Positions 1-9,329 of a stretch of DNA of 64,000 nucleotides are shown in pieces; positions within the stretch are counted from its first letter, which is position 1; the number at the start of each line of letters is the position of its first letter. The stretch is from JAAYUD01 sp963676865 (GTDB lineage: Bacteria > Bacteroidota > Bacteroidia > Bacteroidales > Bacteroidaceae). The translations under genes were made by a program, and so were the position numbers. Below the pieces are notes generated by a model. That model did not search any database and was not told the DNA's origin. It saw nothing but the letters and a program-made list of their open reading frames with translations. The stretch spans positions 1,488,001 to 1,552,000 of the forward strand of contig CAXXSS010000001.1 of NCBI GenBank assembly GCA_963676865.2, in the 5' to 3' direction.

Positions 1-485
1 GTAAAAGAAAGTTCTTCTTTCTTTTTACCTTTTTCTTTTATTTTATTCATTTCTATTCTATTCGTTGAACAAGTATTTAACAAGTGCTCAACAAGTGTTG
101 AACCTTTGCTGTCGTTCTTCTTACTAAAGAGTTTCCGATTATCTGCAGATACCTTTCCTGCCTTACTTCTCAATATCCTAATATGATCATATGTCTGCAT
201 CCGATTAATTAAGGATGGAGAAAAGAAAGATACTTCATCTTTTATTTTGAAAAGGCCATAGCCGTAAATAACATTCTCCAATATTTGGGAAGTAGTATTA
301 TATCTTTTAGCTAGCACAGAAACAAGCTCCAACGGACAACAATAATCAGGTTGTTCTCTTAGAATCTCCACAAGCATCCAATAAATGCCATATCCTTCCA
401 GGCCAAGCTGATCTATGAGTAACATACATTTCGGGTCGTCTTTGGCATTACTGTCATGACGAAACCAATAACAATCTTTCTTCAT
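1..485 (-). CDS. DUF4373 (Lin1244/Lin1753-like) domain protein, 3' end cut by window edge
   Basis: Reading the minus strand from the ATG at 485 gives an open frame of about 161 residues that runs off the left edge. It begins MKKDCYWFRHDSNAKDDPK and continues with LGLEGYGIYWMLVEILREQ, the signature of the N-terminal DUF4373 domain found in Bacteroidales phage and mobilisable-element proteins. The visible end is very lysine-rich, which suggests a linker to a C-terminal part outside the window. It lies 5 bp downstream of the HTH gene on the same strand, so the two are probably co-transcribed. A role in element replication or control is inferred from family context only. Confidence 0.75.
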   Translation of the reverse strand, partial: MKKDCYWFRHDSNAKDDPKCMLLIDQLGLEGYGIYWMLVEILREQPDYCCPLELVSVLAKRYNTTSQILENVIYGYGLFKIKDEVSFFSPSLINRMQTYDHIRILRSKAGKVSADNRKLFSKKNDSKGSTLVEHLLNTCSTNRIEMNKIKEKGKKKEELSF

Positions 486-490
486 TCTAG

Positions 491-778
491 TCAACCCTCC
501 ATCAATTTAATAATGTCGCTTTCTTTATAAAATACTTTTCCTCCCAACTTGAGAGGAACAAGGTAGCCTGACTTTGCCCAACGCCACAATGTTGATTTAT
601 CCACATGATGTTGCTTACAAACTTCATCTCTTGTGAAATACTTTTCTTTTTTGTACCTCTCCTCAATTTGATTGACCGATATTTCATCTAGCAGATCAAA
701 TACGAATTCTTTCAAATCAACCGAATTAATAACTAATTGACAATTTAAGCCGTTACGGATAATTTCTGATATTTTCAT
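491..778 (-). CDS. Small helix-turn-helix DNA-binding protein (MerR/excisionase-like)
   Basis: This 95-residue protein ends in a helix-turn-helix of the HTH_17 kind. The segment from about residue 48 reads YFTRDEVCKQHHVDKSTLWR, followed by WAKSGYLVPLKLGGKVFYKE. That is the usual pattern of a helix, a turn with S/T-L-x-R-W, and a small wing ending in a Y/R-x-x-D-I-x-x-L motif. Such proteins accompany tyrosine integrases in Bacteroides elements and often act as excision factors or regulators. It sits between the DUF4373 gene and the integrase module on the same strand. Excisionase versus repressor cannot be decided from sequence alone. Confidence 0.75.
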   Translation of the reverse strand: MKISEIIRNGLNCQLVINSVDLKEFVFDLLDEISVNQIEERYKKEKYFTRDEVCKQHHVDKSTLWRWAKSGYLVPLKLGGKVFYKESDIIKLMEG

Positions 779-897
779 ATATAAAACCGAAGCGCTTGAC
801 CTTTACACCTCATAGGTTGCCTTCGGTAGTCATCGCTAAGTAAGCGGTGTGAACCTCTTAACTTTGACAAGACAAACATACAATGAAAAGCAATCGA

Positions 898-946
898 ATA
901 AAAAGAAAATAGGTTGGTACAAGTTGTTTCCAACTCATACCAACCT
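898..946 (-). terminator. Rho-independent terminator after the unknown 300-aa gene
   Basis: On the minus strand the segment forms a strong hairpin. The outer arms are AGGTTGGTA and TACCAACCT, the inner arms AGTTG and CAACT, and a T-rich tail (ATTTTCTTTTTATTC) follows. It begins about 25 bp after the stop of the minus-strand gene ending at 970, so it probably separates the integrase/unknown pair from the HTH/DUF4373 pair. Confidence 0.75.
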
Positions 947-969
947 ACGCCAACTGTTATAAATTTTAT

Positions 970-1872
970 TTAGTCGAATATCACAATTTGATTTGCCCTA
1001 TCTAACGCATTAATATTACCTTCATCCGTATATTTTCTTATCGACTCCCATTCACTTTTAGAACACGCCCAGAATTCTGATTCAAATAAACTTTTCGTCA
1101 CTTTCTTCGTTATAAGACATTCCTGTTTCGCCTTAAGAAAAACTGAACCAATAGCGGCTCCCGAATTATTGTCAATGAGTTCATGAAAACGTTTCAACAA
1201 TCGACCTTTATCTCTATATTGAATAATGCTCTCAAATTTTGGCTTTTCGTTTTTAACAATATTCATATCTCGAGCTAAAAACAAGAAATAGTCATTTACT
1301 TTCTTCTTAAAATCATCGGTCTTTAATAATGGATTGGCAACATGGTGTTGTGATTTCGTCCACAATTCTCTTTCGGTTTTTAAATGCTGTTGCCTAAACT
1401 CTTCATCCAGCGCTTTTATCTTTGCCACATCATTATTGGAATATTTGTATTTCACAATCTTTTGCACCTTATATATTTGATAACAAATACTATAGTACTG
1501 CTCAAAAATAATATCATCGGAAACTCCATTGATATTATTTAAATAATATTCATTATCGCACAATTCAAATACTATATTTGATATAAGATATGCAGAAAAG
1601 CCCCATAATACTTTGGCACAATCAATATCATATCTTCCACTTTCTAAGATTGAACTTTCATTGCATAATTGTTGGATTACCCACTGCTCACCACTTTCAT
1701 GTTCATCTTCCATTCTAGCATATATTGGAATACTATTTATAACGGCCACAAAAACTTTACCAGCATAATTTAAAGCCCCTTTCTTTTTTTCTTCTATAAA
1801 CCTATCATTAAAAGCCAGTCTGTCCGAATATTTGAATGTCTTAAGTATATCAGATTCATTATAATAATCCAT
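970..1872 (-). CDS. Protein of unknown function in the mobile element
   Basis: This 300-residue protein was not recognised. It has no signal peptide and no clear membrane span. The sequence is rich in K, E, Y and N. A hydrophobic stretch near residues 85-105 (VLWGFSAYLISNIVFELCD) is more like a buried helix than a membrane segment. The C-terminal third (from about 225) is a compact charged region ending ALDRANQIVIFD. The gene lies 5 bp downstream of the integrase stop on the same strand, so it is probably co-transcribed with the integrase, and a terminator follows it. An element-specific accessory role is inferred from position only. Confidence 0.6.
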   Translation of the reverse strand: MDYYNESDILKTFKYSDRLAFNDRFIEEKKKGALNYAGKVFVAVINSIPIYARMEDEHESGEQWVIQQLCNESSILESGRYDIDCAKVLWGFSAYLISNIVFELCDNEYYLNNINGVSDDIIFEQYYSICYQIYKVQKIVKYKYSNNDVAKIKALDEEFRQQHLKTERELWTKSQHHVANPLLKTDDFKKKVNDYFLFLARDMNIVKNEKPKFESIIQYRDKGRLLKRFHELIDNNSGAAIGSVFLKAKQECLITKKVTKSLFESEFWACSKSEWESIRKYTDEGNINALDRANQIVIFD

Positions 1873-1877
1873 GGCTA

Positions 1878-3356
1878 TTATTTTATTAAATCCACTAATT
1901 CTTTCTTCATCTCTTCGTCAATGTCACGATATCGAGCAAAAGCCTTACTACCTTCAGCATGGCCAGATAATGTACCAACCAAATTAGGGTCTTTCACCCG
2001 TTTGTAAAGATTACCGACAAATGTCCGTCTTGCCATGTGTGAAGAAGCTACTTTATTAATAGGCACCTTCTCCTCTTCCCCTGTAGTAGGATTTAACACA
2101 GTTACCATTCTAACAACTCCACATGCTGTAAATATGGCCTTGATCGCTTCATTATATTTTTGGGGAGAGATGAAAGGGAATAATCTACCATCTTCATGAT
2201 TTCCATCATACTTTTCCACAAGAGCTTTCGCTCTTTCATTAAAAGGAACACGTATCACTTTCGGACGTTCTTCTTTCGTCTTATGAGGAATATATTCAAT
2301 AGCGTCATTAATAATATTACCCTTTGCCATCTTAACAAGATCACCTACACGACAACCAATCAGACATTGAAAAATGAAAATATCTCGCTGTTTTTCCAAA
2401 TATATATTGCCAGAGAAATCGAAATCAGCTATTTTATTACGTTCATCAAGTGTTATATAGATTGGCGTGCCATAGGTTTCGGTTCCGATAGTAATTCCCT
2501 CAAATGGATGATTGCTTGTTATTCCTTGCTTATTAAGCCAATTGAAAAAAGTTTTAAACTTTTTCATCAACTTGATGACAGTATTATTACCACGTTCGAC
2601 TAATTTAGGGCTTCGCTGCTTAATATTTATTTCCAAAGGGTACCTAGACAGCAAATTCTCAAATATTTTAGGATGTTCATCTGCGAATGATTTTTCGTAA
2701 CGAATATAATTTCTAAAGTCTTCAAGGATTCCTTTGCTAATAGTATCAACATCAATTTTAAAGTTTTTCTTCTCGATTATCCGTTTATATTTCTCATAAC
2801 GACACAGTATCCGTATTAAAACGTGATATCCTTTAATTTGGTCATATGCCATCTGTTGTTTTTGAATATATTCTTCAAACAAAGTAAAGAATGAAAGCTT
2901 CTCTTTAGCCTTTACTACATATTTCTCTGGATGATTATATTTGTCTATAATAATTTTTAGCCAATCGCTATTGATTTTTTCCTTATCGATCGCCTCGAAA
3001 CTATCGAGAATAAGCCGTTTCAAATCATTTACCTTCTTTATCTGTTCGAGATGATAGCTTACCTCTTCGGATTTAATCCGATTTTTTATTACTATTTTTC
3101 CTCGGCCCAAAAGAATATAATTTCTTTTTATCGAATCCGCCACAGTTACAGTATCCAACTTAAGAGGTAATTTAAGTCCCAACAACTTTTCAGTTTTATA
3201 CTTATCAATATAATATTCAAAATGACTTGGGGATATAAAAATACCCGTTTTGCCTCGAAAATTAATTTTACTTCCCTGAAACAACCGTATAAGGAGCTCG
3301 CTTCGTCCCGTATCTTTTTGAATATTTGAGGATAATCTTAATTCTATTTGTGCCAT
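1878..3356 (-). CDS. Tyrosine-type site-specific recombinase (integrase)
   Basis: The protein has about 492 residues from the ATG at 3356. An upstream in-frame start at 3395 would add a non-conserved leader, and MAQIELRLSSNIQ is the usual start of Bacteroidales integrases. An N-terminal Arm-type domain and a SAM-like core-binding region come first. The catalytic domain shows the first Arg in CLIGCRVGDLVKMA, a Lys in the beta-hairpin (IPHKTKEERPKVIRVP), the HxxR box in HMARRTFVGNL, the second His in GTLSGHAEGSKAF and the Tyr nucleophile in ARYRDI. All catalytic positions are therefore present and the enzyme is probably active. It marks one end of an integrated element whose other end lies beyond the left edge. 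Confidence 0.9.
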   Translation of the reverse strand: MAQIELRLSSNIQKDTGRSELLIRLFQGSKINFRGKTGIFISPSHFEYYIDKYKTEKLLGLKLPLKLDTVTVADSIKRNYILLGRGKIVIKNRIKSEEVSYHLEQIKKVNDLKRLILDSFEAIDKEKINSDWLKIIIDKYNHPEKYVVKAKEKLSFFTLFEEYIQKQQMAYDQIKGYHVLIRILCRYEKYKRIIEKKNFKIDVDTISKGILEDFRNYIRYEKSFADEHPKIFENLLSRYPLEINIKQRSPKLVERGNNTVIKLMKKFKTFFNWLNKQGITSNHPFEGITIGTETYGTPIYITLDERNKIADFDFSGNIYLEKQRDIFIFQCLIGCRVGDLVKMAKGNIINDAIEYIPHKTKEERPKVIRVPFNERAKALVEKYDGNHEDGRLFPFISPQKYNEAIKAIFTACGVVRMVTVLNPTTGEEEKVPINKVASSHMARRTFVGNLYKRVKDPNLVGTLSGHAEGSKAFARYRDIDEEMKKELVDLIK

Positions 3357-3427
3357 ATTTAAACTATTTATTAAATTAACAGCAAAGATAATCATAAGAC
3401 TTTTCCAATTACAATATTTCTAGTATA

Positions 3428-3449
3428 TTTTGGCGTGATTTTGGCGTGA
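3428..3449. repeat. Tandem 11-bp repeat upstream of the integrase (candidate arm-type binding sites)
   Basis: The unit TTTTGGCGTGA occurs twice head to tail, about 70 bp upstream of the integrase start. Short direct repeats in this position are typical of the arm-type sites bound by the N-terminal domain of tyrosine recombinases. They could also be an operator for autoregulation. The repeat is seen directly; the function is inferred. Confidence 0.55.
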
Positions 3450-3582
3450 TACTTTCAATTTAATTCAATCTTATGATATTTATTGCTATTGCATATTTTT
3501 ATAATACGTTCATTTACAATGCATATAGATGAAATCAATTTTAAACTATTTTATTCAGTGTATTCCTATTAGCCGCACAGAA

Positions 3583-3622
3583 TAAAAAGCTAATCAGATG
3601 TTTTCATCTATTAGCTTTTTTA
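3583..3622. terminator. Bidirectional hairpin terminator near the element boundary
   Basis: Arms AAAAAGCTAAT-cAGATG and CATCT-aTTAGCTTTTT pair around a TTTT loop, with A-rich sequence on the left and a T-run on the right. This is the shape of a Rho-independent terminator that could work in both directions. No gene is recognised immediately to its left on the plus strand, so it may be the remnant end of a transcription unit interrupted by the integrated element. Confidence 0.55.
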
Positions 3623-3833
3623 TTTTAATAGGGAAGCGCATAAAAATCGGCGCATCGGTAACCGTATTTCAATGTGAATATTTCCAGACGTTCTGATACT
3701 TTCTTATCCGAACCTAAGTGACAGGCCCTTGCAGGGCATTATTTCCGCTATTGTTTCAGTACTCGAATGTAAATCGAATCCGAGTAAGATATAAATATAT
3801 ACCGCGCAAATCATTGATATACAGCGAGAAAAT

Positions 3834-3909
3834 CATAAGGACGAAAATAAATGTTTGTATGTATAAACTTTTAGTTTCGTCCTTATGAATTTTTATGTTC
3901 GTCCTTATC
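3834..3909. repeat. TAAGGAC-type intergenic hairpin repeat
   Basis: CATAAGGACGAAA at 3834 pairs with TTTCGTCCTTATG ending at 3887, and a further GTCCTTATC follows at 3901. The stretch CATAAGGACGAAAATAAAT recurs at 28511. The 55-bp repeats at 4430 and 14853 carry a variant of the same GTCC...TAAGGACG hairpin, so this is one member of a dispersed family. Confidence 0.7.
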
Positions 3910-4135
3910 ATTTTTTAAAAGCTCACGTTTAATTTTGCGAATCAATAAGTGCACTTCGGTGTGGTTAAAATAGTATCAGAATGTCTACGAATATTCACTT
4001 CCAAAACGTTCTGAAAACAGCATCAACATCACTACTTTAGATCAATGCAATCTTGCATCAATGAGAATGTGTGTCTCGGGCTCATCAATAAAAATGAGGA
4101 GACTAAGTGACATAAGGAATTAAATGAATGGGATA

Positions 4136-4337
4136 CACTCGTATGTGTACAAAACAGCTTCTCAGCTATCTGTAGCCTGTCGTTTAGAATGATTCTAAAC
4201 AGAGGTCTGCTGAAAATAACGTATCCACAATATGCTCTAGGTGCGATTTTCGGACCTTTTTCCGCTGGCGTTGTATACGGTGCATCGTTAACCTTCTGTA
4301 TTACAGCGCCGTATGGTGTCATACGGAGGTGGCAAAG
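4136..4337. repeat. ~200-bp dispersed intergenic repeat, copy 1 of 2
   Basis: This segment is visibly related along its whole length to 37872-38076 in the same orientation. Both contain GTGTACAAA near the left end, CTCAGCTATCTG, CAGAGGTC, CGCTGGCGTTGTATA and, at the right end, GGTGTCATACGGAGGTGG. The copies differ at many positions, including small indels, and the reading frames across them are not conserved as clean genes. The repeat is therefore treated as non-coding. A remnant of an old mobile element is the main alternative. Confidence 0.7.
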
Positions 4338-4429
4338 GTTACTATGAAGATAGAATTTGATGCATATTCCCGACTTTTACCGGTGAGCTTTTACCACCCA
4401 AAACCACGTATGTACCTAAATTTGTTGAC

Positions 4430-4484
4430 GTCCATACGTTTTCAAAAAAACTTAAGGACGTCACCGAAAAAACTAACATACGAC
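4430..4484 (+). repeat. 55-bp direct repeat, left copy, flanking the Sus-like locus
   Basis: The 55 bases starting GTCCATACGTTTTC and ending CTAACATACGAC are identical to 14853-14907. The inner part (GTCC-AT-ACG...TTAAGGACG) is a variant of the TAAGGAC hairpin family. The two copies bracket the five-gene Sus-like locus in the same orientation. Confidence 0.9.
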
Positions 4485-4680
4485 GATTTTGTTCATGCCG
4501 CAGGCTCGAAAGTCAAACATGCGAACCACAAATGTTTCCCACAGAGCTATTAAAAGGCAATAACTACACTACTTTTTCATGGTTTAAAACGTTACATAAC
4601 AATCTATTAATCAATCAGAAAACATCAAATCGCAATCTACTTTTTCACTAACCGAAATAATGTACCATATAATTTAAGAG

Positions 4681-4688
4681 TAATTTTG
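4681..4688 (+). promoter_or_regulatory. Possible -7 box for the Sus-like operon
   Basis: TAATTTTG fits the Bacteroides -7 consensus TAnnTTTG and lies 80 bp upstream of the SusC ATG. No convincing -33 TTTG is seen at the expected distance. A promoter activated by a dedicated regulator outside the window would be compatible with this. Confidence 0.35.
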
Positions 4689-4767
4689 GAAACCAAGAAT
4701 TAATAGATTCTTTGAAATCTGCAATTCTGTGAAAACACTTAATTGTTAACGTAATAATATTTGAAAC

Positions 4768-7749
4768 ATGGAACAAAGAAAGTTTTTGCGGCGAATCTTA
4801 CTGACTTGCATAGGATTCTTACTGACTGTCTGCGCTTTTGCACAACAAATAACAGTCCAAGGACAAGTGAAAGACACAGCCGGCGAACCAATCATTGGCG
4901 CTAATGTTATTCCTGTAGGGAATACTAAAAATGGTACTATTACCGATATTAATGGTAATTTCAAAGTTAAAGCTGAAAGAGAAGGCATGCTTACCATCTC
5001 TTTCGTAGGCTATAAAACAACGACAGTAAGAGTATCTCAGAATATGGTAATCACTCTACAAGACGATTCCAAAATTTTGAACGATATTGTGGTTATTGGT
5101 TATGGTACAGTGAAAAAGAGTGATGCAACAGGCTCTGTCGTGTCGGTGAAGGCCGACCAACTTAACAAAGGCCTGATTACAACACCGGCCGACATGTTGC
5201 AAGGAAAAACGCCTGGCGTACAAATTGTAAATAATGGTGGTGCTCCCGGTAGTGGTTCCACTATTCGTATTCGTGGCGGATCTTCTTTAAAAGCATCTAA
5301 CGACCCGCTAATTGTTATTGATGGTCTCCCTATCAGCAGCACCGGCATCTCGGGAATGTCTGATGTTTTATCGACCATTAACCCAAATGATATCGAATCA
5401 TTCTCTGTACTAAAGGATGCTTCGGCAACCGCTATTTATGGTTCGCGAGCATCTAATGGCGTCATCGTCATCACTACCAAAAAAGGTTCAAGTGGCGCTC
5501 CGAAAATAAATGTCGACATGACCGGATCTGTAAATTGGGTAAGCAAGAAAGTCGATGTAATGAATGCTTCAGAGCTCAAAAACTTTTTAAGCGGATACTT
5601 GACGGCACATCCCAGTATTGATGCAACTACAGCACAAGCAGCGCTCGGATCATCCGATACAGACTGGCAAAACAAAATTTATCGTACCGCAATGACCGAA
5701 GAAATTAATGCCAGTGTATCAGGAGGTGTCAACGGAAAAGGTAATACCTTCAATAGTATGCCTTACCGTTTATCGATCGGCTATTTAGACGACAATGGCG
5801 TTTTAAAAACGTCAAGCATGAAACGTTCCACACTGGCTCTGAATCTCTCTCCTGAGTTTTTCGACAAACATCTGACTTTGAATCTTAATGCAAAAGGTAT
5901 TTATGCAAAAAACAGATTTGCAGATGCAGGGGCTATTGGGGCTGCTATCAGCTACGATCCTACACAAGGCATCTATGATACTTCGTCGAATGGTCTGCAA
6001 GGATACCGTATATGGAGAAACAGTGCAGGAGGTATAAACACGATGGCTACACAAAATCCTGTTGCAATGTTGGAACAGAAAAACGATAAGTCTACCGTTA
6101 AACGTCTCGTTGGTAATGCCCAGTTCGATTATAAATTTTTCTATGTACCCGGACTTCGGGCAAACTTAAACTTAGGGCTAGACTTTTCGACTAGTAATGG
6201 TACCGTCGACACACCCGAAGGATCTGAAATGACATGGCATGACAAAATCCAAAACGGTTCAGGTCTTCATACAGACTACAGCCAGACGCGGCGCGATCAA
6301 TCGTTAGAATTTTATTTGAATTATGTAAAAGAGTGCAAGGAAATTGCAAGCAAATTTGATGTAATGGCGGGCTATTCTTGGCAACACTTTTATAATCAAA
6401 CCAGTAGCAAGTCTGTAAAACAGAACGACAGGACCTCTGTATTATCAAACAGCCCTTTCAAAACAGAAAGTTACTTGGTCTCTTTCTACGGACGTTTCAA
6501 CTACAGCCTTATGGATCGCTATTTGTTTACGTTTACTCTACGCGACGACGGAACTTCACGTTTTCAAAACAACAAATGGGGACTCTTTCCTTCTGCTGCT
6601 TTAGCTTGGCGTATGACTGAAGAATCTTTCTTAAAAGATATAAGAGCGATATCCAACCTTAAACTTCGTGTCGGTTATGGCGTCACTGGTCAGCAAGATT
6701 TAAATGCAGGGGATTATCCCTCTTTTGCTACCTACCACACCAATCAAATGGGAAGTTACTACATGTTAGGTAATTCAACAGTTATACCTATTACTCCAAA
6801 TGCCTACGTTTCGAACTTAAAATGGGAATCGACAGCCACCTACAACCTTGGTTTAGATTATGGATTCCTCAACGATCGTATCAATGGTAGTATCGATTTC
6901 TATGTTCGCAAAACGAAGGACCTTATTAATTATGTTCCCATCTCGGCAGGTACCAATTTATCGAACTACGTCACAATGAATGTCGGCGACCTTAAGAATA
7001 CCGGTTTTGAATTTTCTATCAATGCCGTTCCAGTACAATCAAAAAGCTGGAACTGGGATCTAGGTTTCAACCTCTCTTGGAATAAAAACAAAATCACAAA
7101 GTTGACTTCCAGCGATAATCCAGACTATCTTGGCGTTGCAACCGGTGGCATTAGCGGTGGTGTAGGCAATAACGTACAACTTCATAAAGTAGGATACGCT
7201 ACCAGCTCTTTCTACGTTTATCAACAAGTATACGACACTAAGGGCAATCCTATTGAAGGTGCTTATGTAGACCGCAACGGTGATGGACAAATCAATGATA
7301 AAGATAAGTATATTTACAAAAAGCCGGCTCCCGATGTATTCTTAGGATTCAACACGACCTTATCTTATAAGAAATGGACAATATCGGCATCGGCACGTGC
7401 CAGCCTAGGCAATTACATATACAACAACGTTGCATCAAATTATGAAATGAAAGCAGATATGTGGACCAATGGTTTTATCGCCAATCGTCTGAAATCTGCC
7501 ACCGCTTCCAACTTTGATCAAGCTCAATACCTATCAGATTATTATATAAAGAATGCTTCGTTTCTGAAATTGGATAAAGTAACGCTAGCTTACCAAATAG
7601 CTAAGTGGGCAAGAGTAAATGTAACCGCTCAGAATGTATTTACGATTACTAAATACAAAGGACTTGATCCAGAAGTTAGCAGTGGTATAGACAATAATAT
7701 GTATCCTCGCCCAAAGACTATCTTACTAGGTGCAAGTTTTAACTTTTAA
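4768..7749 (+). CDS. susC: SusC/RagA-family TonB-dependent outer-membrane transporter (starch-type locus)
   Basis: This 993-residue protein has a signal peptide (about 1-26, ending VCAFAQ). A carboxypeptidase-regulatory-like beta-sandwich follows (about 28-105, GQVKDTAGEPIIGANVIPVG). Next is the TonB plug domain with the SusC signatures IRIRGGSSLKASNDPLIVID and VLKDASATAIYGSRASNGVI, then a beta-barrel of roughly 700 residues ending in an aromatic terminus (GASFNF). It has no STN domain, so it is a transporter without direct FecR signalling. It imports oligosaccharides together with the SusD lipoprotein encoded 12 bp downstream. Starch or maltodextrin as substrate is inferred from the SusE-like and GH13 genes that follow. 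Symbol by analogy to the Sus system. Confidence 0.9.
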   Translation: MEQRKFLRRILLTCIGFLLTVCAFAQQITVQGQVKDTAGEPIIGANVIPVGNTKNGTITDINGNFKVKAEREGMLTISFVGYKTTTVRVSQNMVITLQDDSKILNDIVVIGYGTVKKSDATGSVVSVKADQLNKGLITTPADMLQGKTPGVQIVNNGGAPGSGSTIRIRGGSSLKASNDPLIVIDGLPISSTGISGMSDVLSTINPNDIESFSVLKDASATAIYGSRASNGVIVITTKKGSSGAPKINVDMTGSVNWVSKKVDVMNASELKNFLSGYLTAHPSIDATTAQAALGSSDTDWQNKIYRTAMTEEINASVSGGVNGKGNTFNSMPYRLSIGYLDDNGVLKTSSMKRSTLALNLSPEFFDKHLTLNLNAKGIYAKNRFADAGAIGAAISYDPTQGIYDTSSNGLQGYRIWRNSAGGINTMATQNPVAMLEQKNDKSTVKRLVGNAQFDYKFFYVPGLRANLNLGLDFSTSNGTVDTPEGSEMTWHDKIQNGSGLHTDYSQTRRDQSLEFYLNYVKECKEIASKFDVMAGYSWQHFYNQTSSKSVKQNDRTSVLSNSPFKTESYLVSFYGRFNYSLMDRYLFTFTLRDDGTSRFQNNKWGLFPSAALAWRMTEESFLKDIRAISNLKLRVGYGVTGQQDLNAGDYPSFATYHTNQMGSYYMLGNSTVIPITPNAYVSNLKWESTATYNLGLDYGFLNDRINGSIDFYVRKTKDLINYVPISAGTNLSNYVTMNVGDLKNTGFEFSINAVPVQSKSWNWDLGFNLSWNKNKITKLTSSDNPDYLGVATGGISGGVGNNVQLHKVGYATSSFYVYQQVYDTKGNPIEGAYVDRNGDGQINDKDKYIYKKPAPDVFLGFNTTLSYKKWTISASARASLGNYIYNNVASNYEMKADMWTNGFIANRLKSATASNFDQAQYLSDYYIKNASFLKLDKVTLAYQIAKWARVNVTAQNVFTITKYKGLDPEVSSGIDNNMYPRPKTILLGASFNF

Positions 7750-7761
7750 ACATTGAATATC

Positions 7762-9318
7762 ATGAAATTATATAAGAAAATATTCAGTATCATCGCTTTC
7801 TTTACAGCCGGATTATCATTTACAGGCTGTACCAGCGATCTGAACGTGACCCCTATCGACCCTAACCTGAGTACTCCAGACAAAGTGCTCACTTCAGAAA
7901 GTGCATTTAACCAACTTCTAGCAAAATGCTATACCGGATTAGCAGTCAGCTCACCTGACGGTTCAAGCGGCAACCCTGATATTTCGGGAATTGACGGAGG
8001 TTTCGGGCAATACTTGCGTGCTCTTTATAACTTAAACGAGCTTCCTACCGACGAAGCAGTCATCGGTTGGAATGACCAGACGGTTAAAGATCTCCACAAA
8101 TTAGCATGGTCTACTTCGGACGTCTTCGTAGGAGCCATGTATGGTCGATTGTTTTATCAGATAGCACTTTGCAACGAAGTAATCCGTCAGATCAAAGCAT
8201 CAAGCATCAAGTCGGACAACATGACGAAATACTTGGCCGAAGCTCGTTGTTTACGTGCATTAAGCTATTATCACGCCATTGACATGTTTGGCAATGTACC
8301 ATTTGTTACTGATGAATCTACAGTAGGGGGAGCAAACCCCAAACAGATTATGCGTGCCGACTTATTTAAATGGCTGACAGAAACAGAAATTCCCGATTTC
8401 ATTAATAATCTGCCCGACAAACCAGAACATTACCGTTGTGGCAAAGGCATGGCCTACATGATAATGGCAAAACTTTATCTGAATGCTAAAGTCTATACCG
8501 GAACAGCAGCTTATGATAAATGTGCTGACTATTGTTCAAAGATTATCAATTTAGGATATTCCTTAGACCCTAAATTCCAACATCTATTCAACGCCGATAA
8601 TGACAAACGACTGGATGATGAAATAATATTCAGTGTCTATCAAGACGAATACAATACTCAAGCTTATGGTGGCACAACCTATCTGACATTAGCTGCAATG
8701 GGTGGCAGCATGAAGCCGACAGACTATGGTCTTACAGCATCCGGATGGGGTGGTCTCCGAGTTACACCCGAATTTGTAGACAAATTCGAAAATGGCGACG
8801 TACGAGCAACATTCTATACTGACGGACAGAAAAAAGAGATTGCCGATCTTAGTACATTTACAGATGGATATGCTTTCCCGAAGTTCACCAATCTGACCGA
8901 TTTAGGTGTAGTGGGTAAGCAAGGAAACTTCTGCAATGCAGACTTCCCCATATTCCGTCTAGCTGATGTATACCTGATGCTTGCCGAATGTCAAACGGTG
9001 GGTGGTGTATCAGTTAATGTGAACGGTTTAACAGGCTTGGACTATTTCAATCAAGTAAGAGTACGTGCCAAGCTTCTTCCTGAATCGTCTATTACAGCAG
9101 ATGATATTCTTGATGAACGTGCCAGAGAACTTGCATGGGAATGTCATCGTCGTTCAGACTTGATACGTTTCGGCAAGCTTACGACAAGCGACTATGTTTG
9201 GTCATGGAAAGGCGGTACACAAGCCGGAAACGGAGTGAATGACAAATACAACCTCTATCCTATTCCATCGAGTGATATCAATTCCAATAGCAACTTGAAA
9301 CAAAATACAGGTTATTAA
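7762..9318 (+). CDS. susD: SusD-family surface glycan-binding lipoprotein
   Basis: The ATG at 7762 is preferred over a TTG at 7753, because it starts a standard lipoprotein signal (MKLYKKIFSIIAFF...SFTGC, lipid-modified Cys about 23). The mature N-terminus DLNVTPIDPNLSTPDKV, followed by a GIDGG segment and NELPTDEA, closely resembles starch-binding SusD. The family fold is a TPR-like helical scaffold carrying the glycan site and forming the lid of the SusC barrel. The C-terminal region contains the usual DERARELAWECHRRSDLIRF and a YPIPSSDINSN ending. The gene starts 12 bp after susC and is followed by the SusE-like gene after 11 bp, so it belongs to the same operon. Confidence 0.9.
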   Translation: MKLYKKIFSIIAFFTAGLSFTGCTSDLNVTPIDPNLSTPDKVLTSESAFNQLLAKCYTGLAVSSPDGSSGNPDISGIDGGFGQYLRALYNLNELPTDEAVIGWNDQTVKDLHKLAWSTSDVFVGAMYGRLFYQIALCNEVIRQIKASSIKSDNMTKYLAEARCLRALSYYHAIDMFGNVPFVTDESTVGGANPKQIMRADLFKWLTETEIPDFINNLPDKPEHYRCGKGMAYMIMAKLYLNAKVYTGTAAYDKCADYCSKIINLGYSLDPKFQHLFNADNDKRLDDEIIFSVYQDEYNTQAYGGTTYLTLAAMGGSMKPTDYGLTASGWGGLRVTPEFVDKFENGDVRATFYTDGQKKEIADLSTFTDGYAFPKFTNLTDLGVVGKQGNFCNADFPIFRLADVYLMLAECQTVGGVSVNVNGLTGLDYFNQVRVRAKLLPESSITADDILDERARELAWECHRRSDLIRFGKLTTSDYVWSWKGGTQAGNGVNDKYNLYPIPSSDINSNSNLKQNTGY

Positions 9319-9329
9319 CCTTTAAAAGA

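Larger units (their letters stand above)
3357..4767. other. 1.4-kb intergenic region with repeats; probable element boundary
   Basis: No convincing gene is present between the integrase and the SusC start. The region holds a tandem 11-bp repeat next to the integrase, a bidirectional hairpin, a TAAGGAC-type hairpin, a copy of a ~200-bp dispersed repeat, one copy of a 55-bp direct repeat and a possible promoter for the Sus locus. The attachment-site junction of the mobile element must lie in the left part, but its exact base cannot be fixed because the other junction is outside the window. Confidence 0.7.

Noticed and set aside
3485..3600. tRNA or tmRNA fragment as integration target
   Set aside because: No cloverleaf, T-loop or CCA end could be found in the sequence before the hairpin at 3583.
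4032..4322. Minus-strand gene of 96 codons, similar to a frame at 37858-38082
   Set aside because: Similarity follows the DNA repeat. The frames differ in length and contain indels, and the protein resembles no family.
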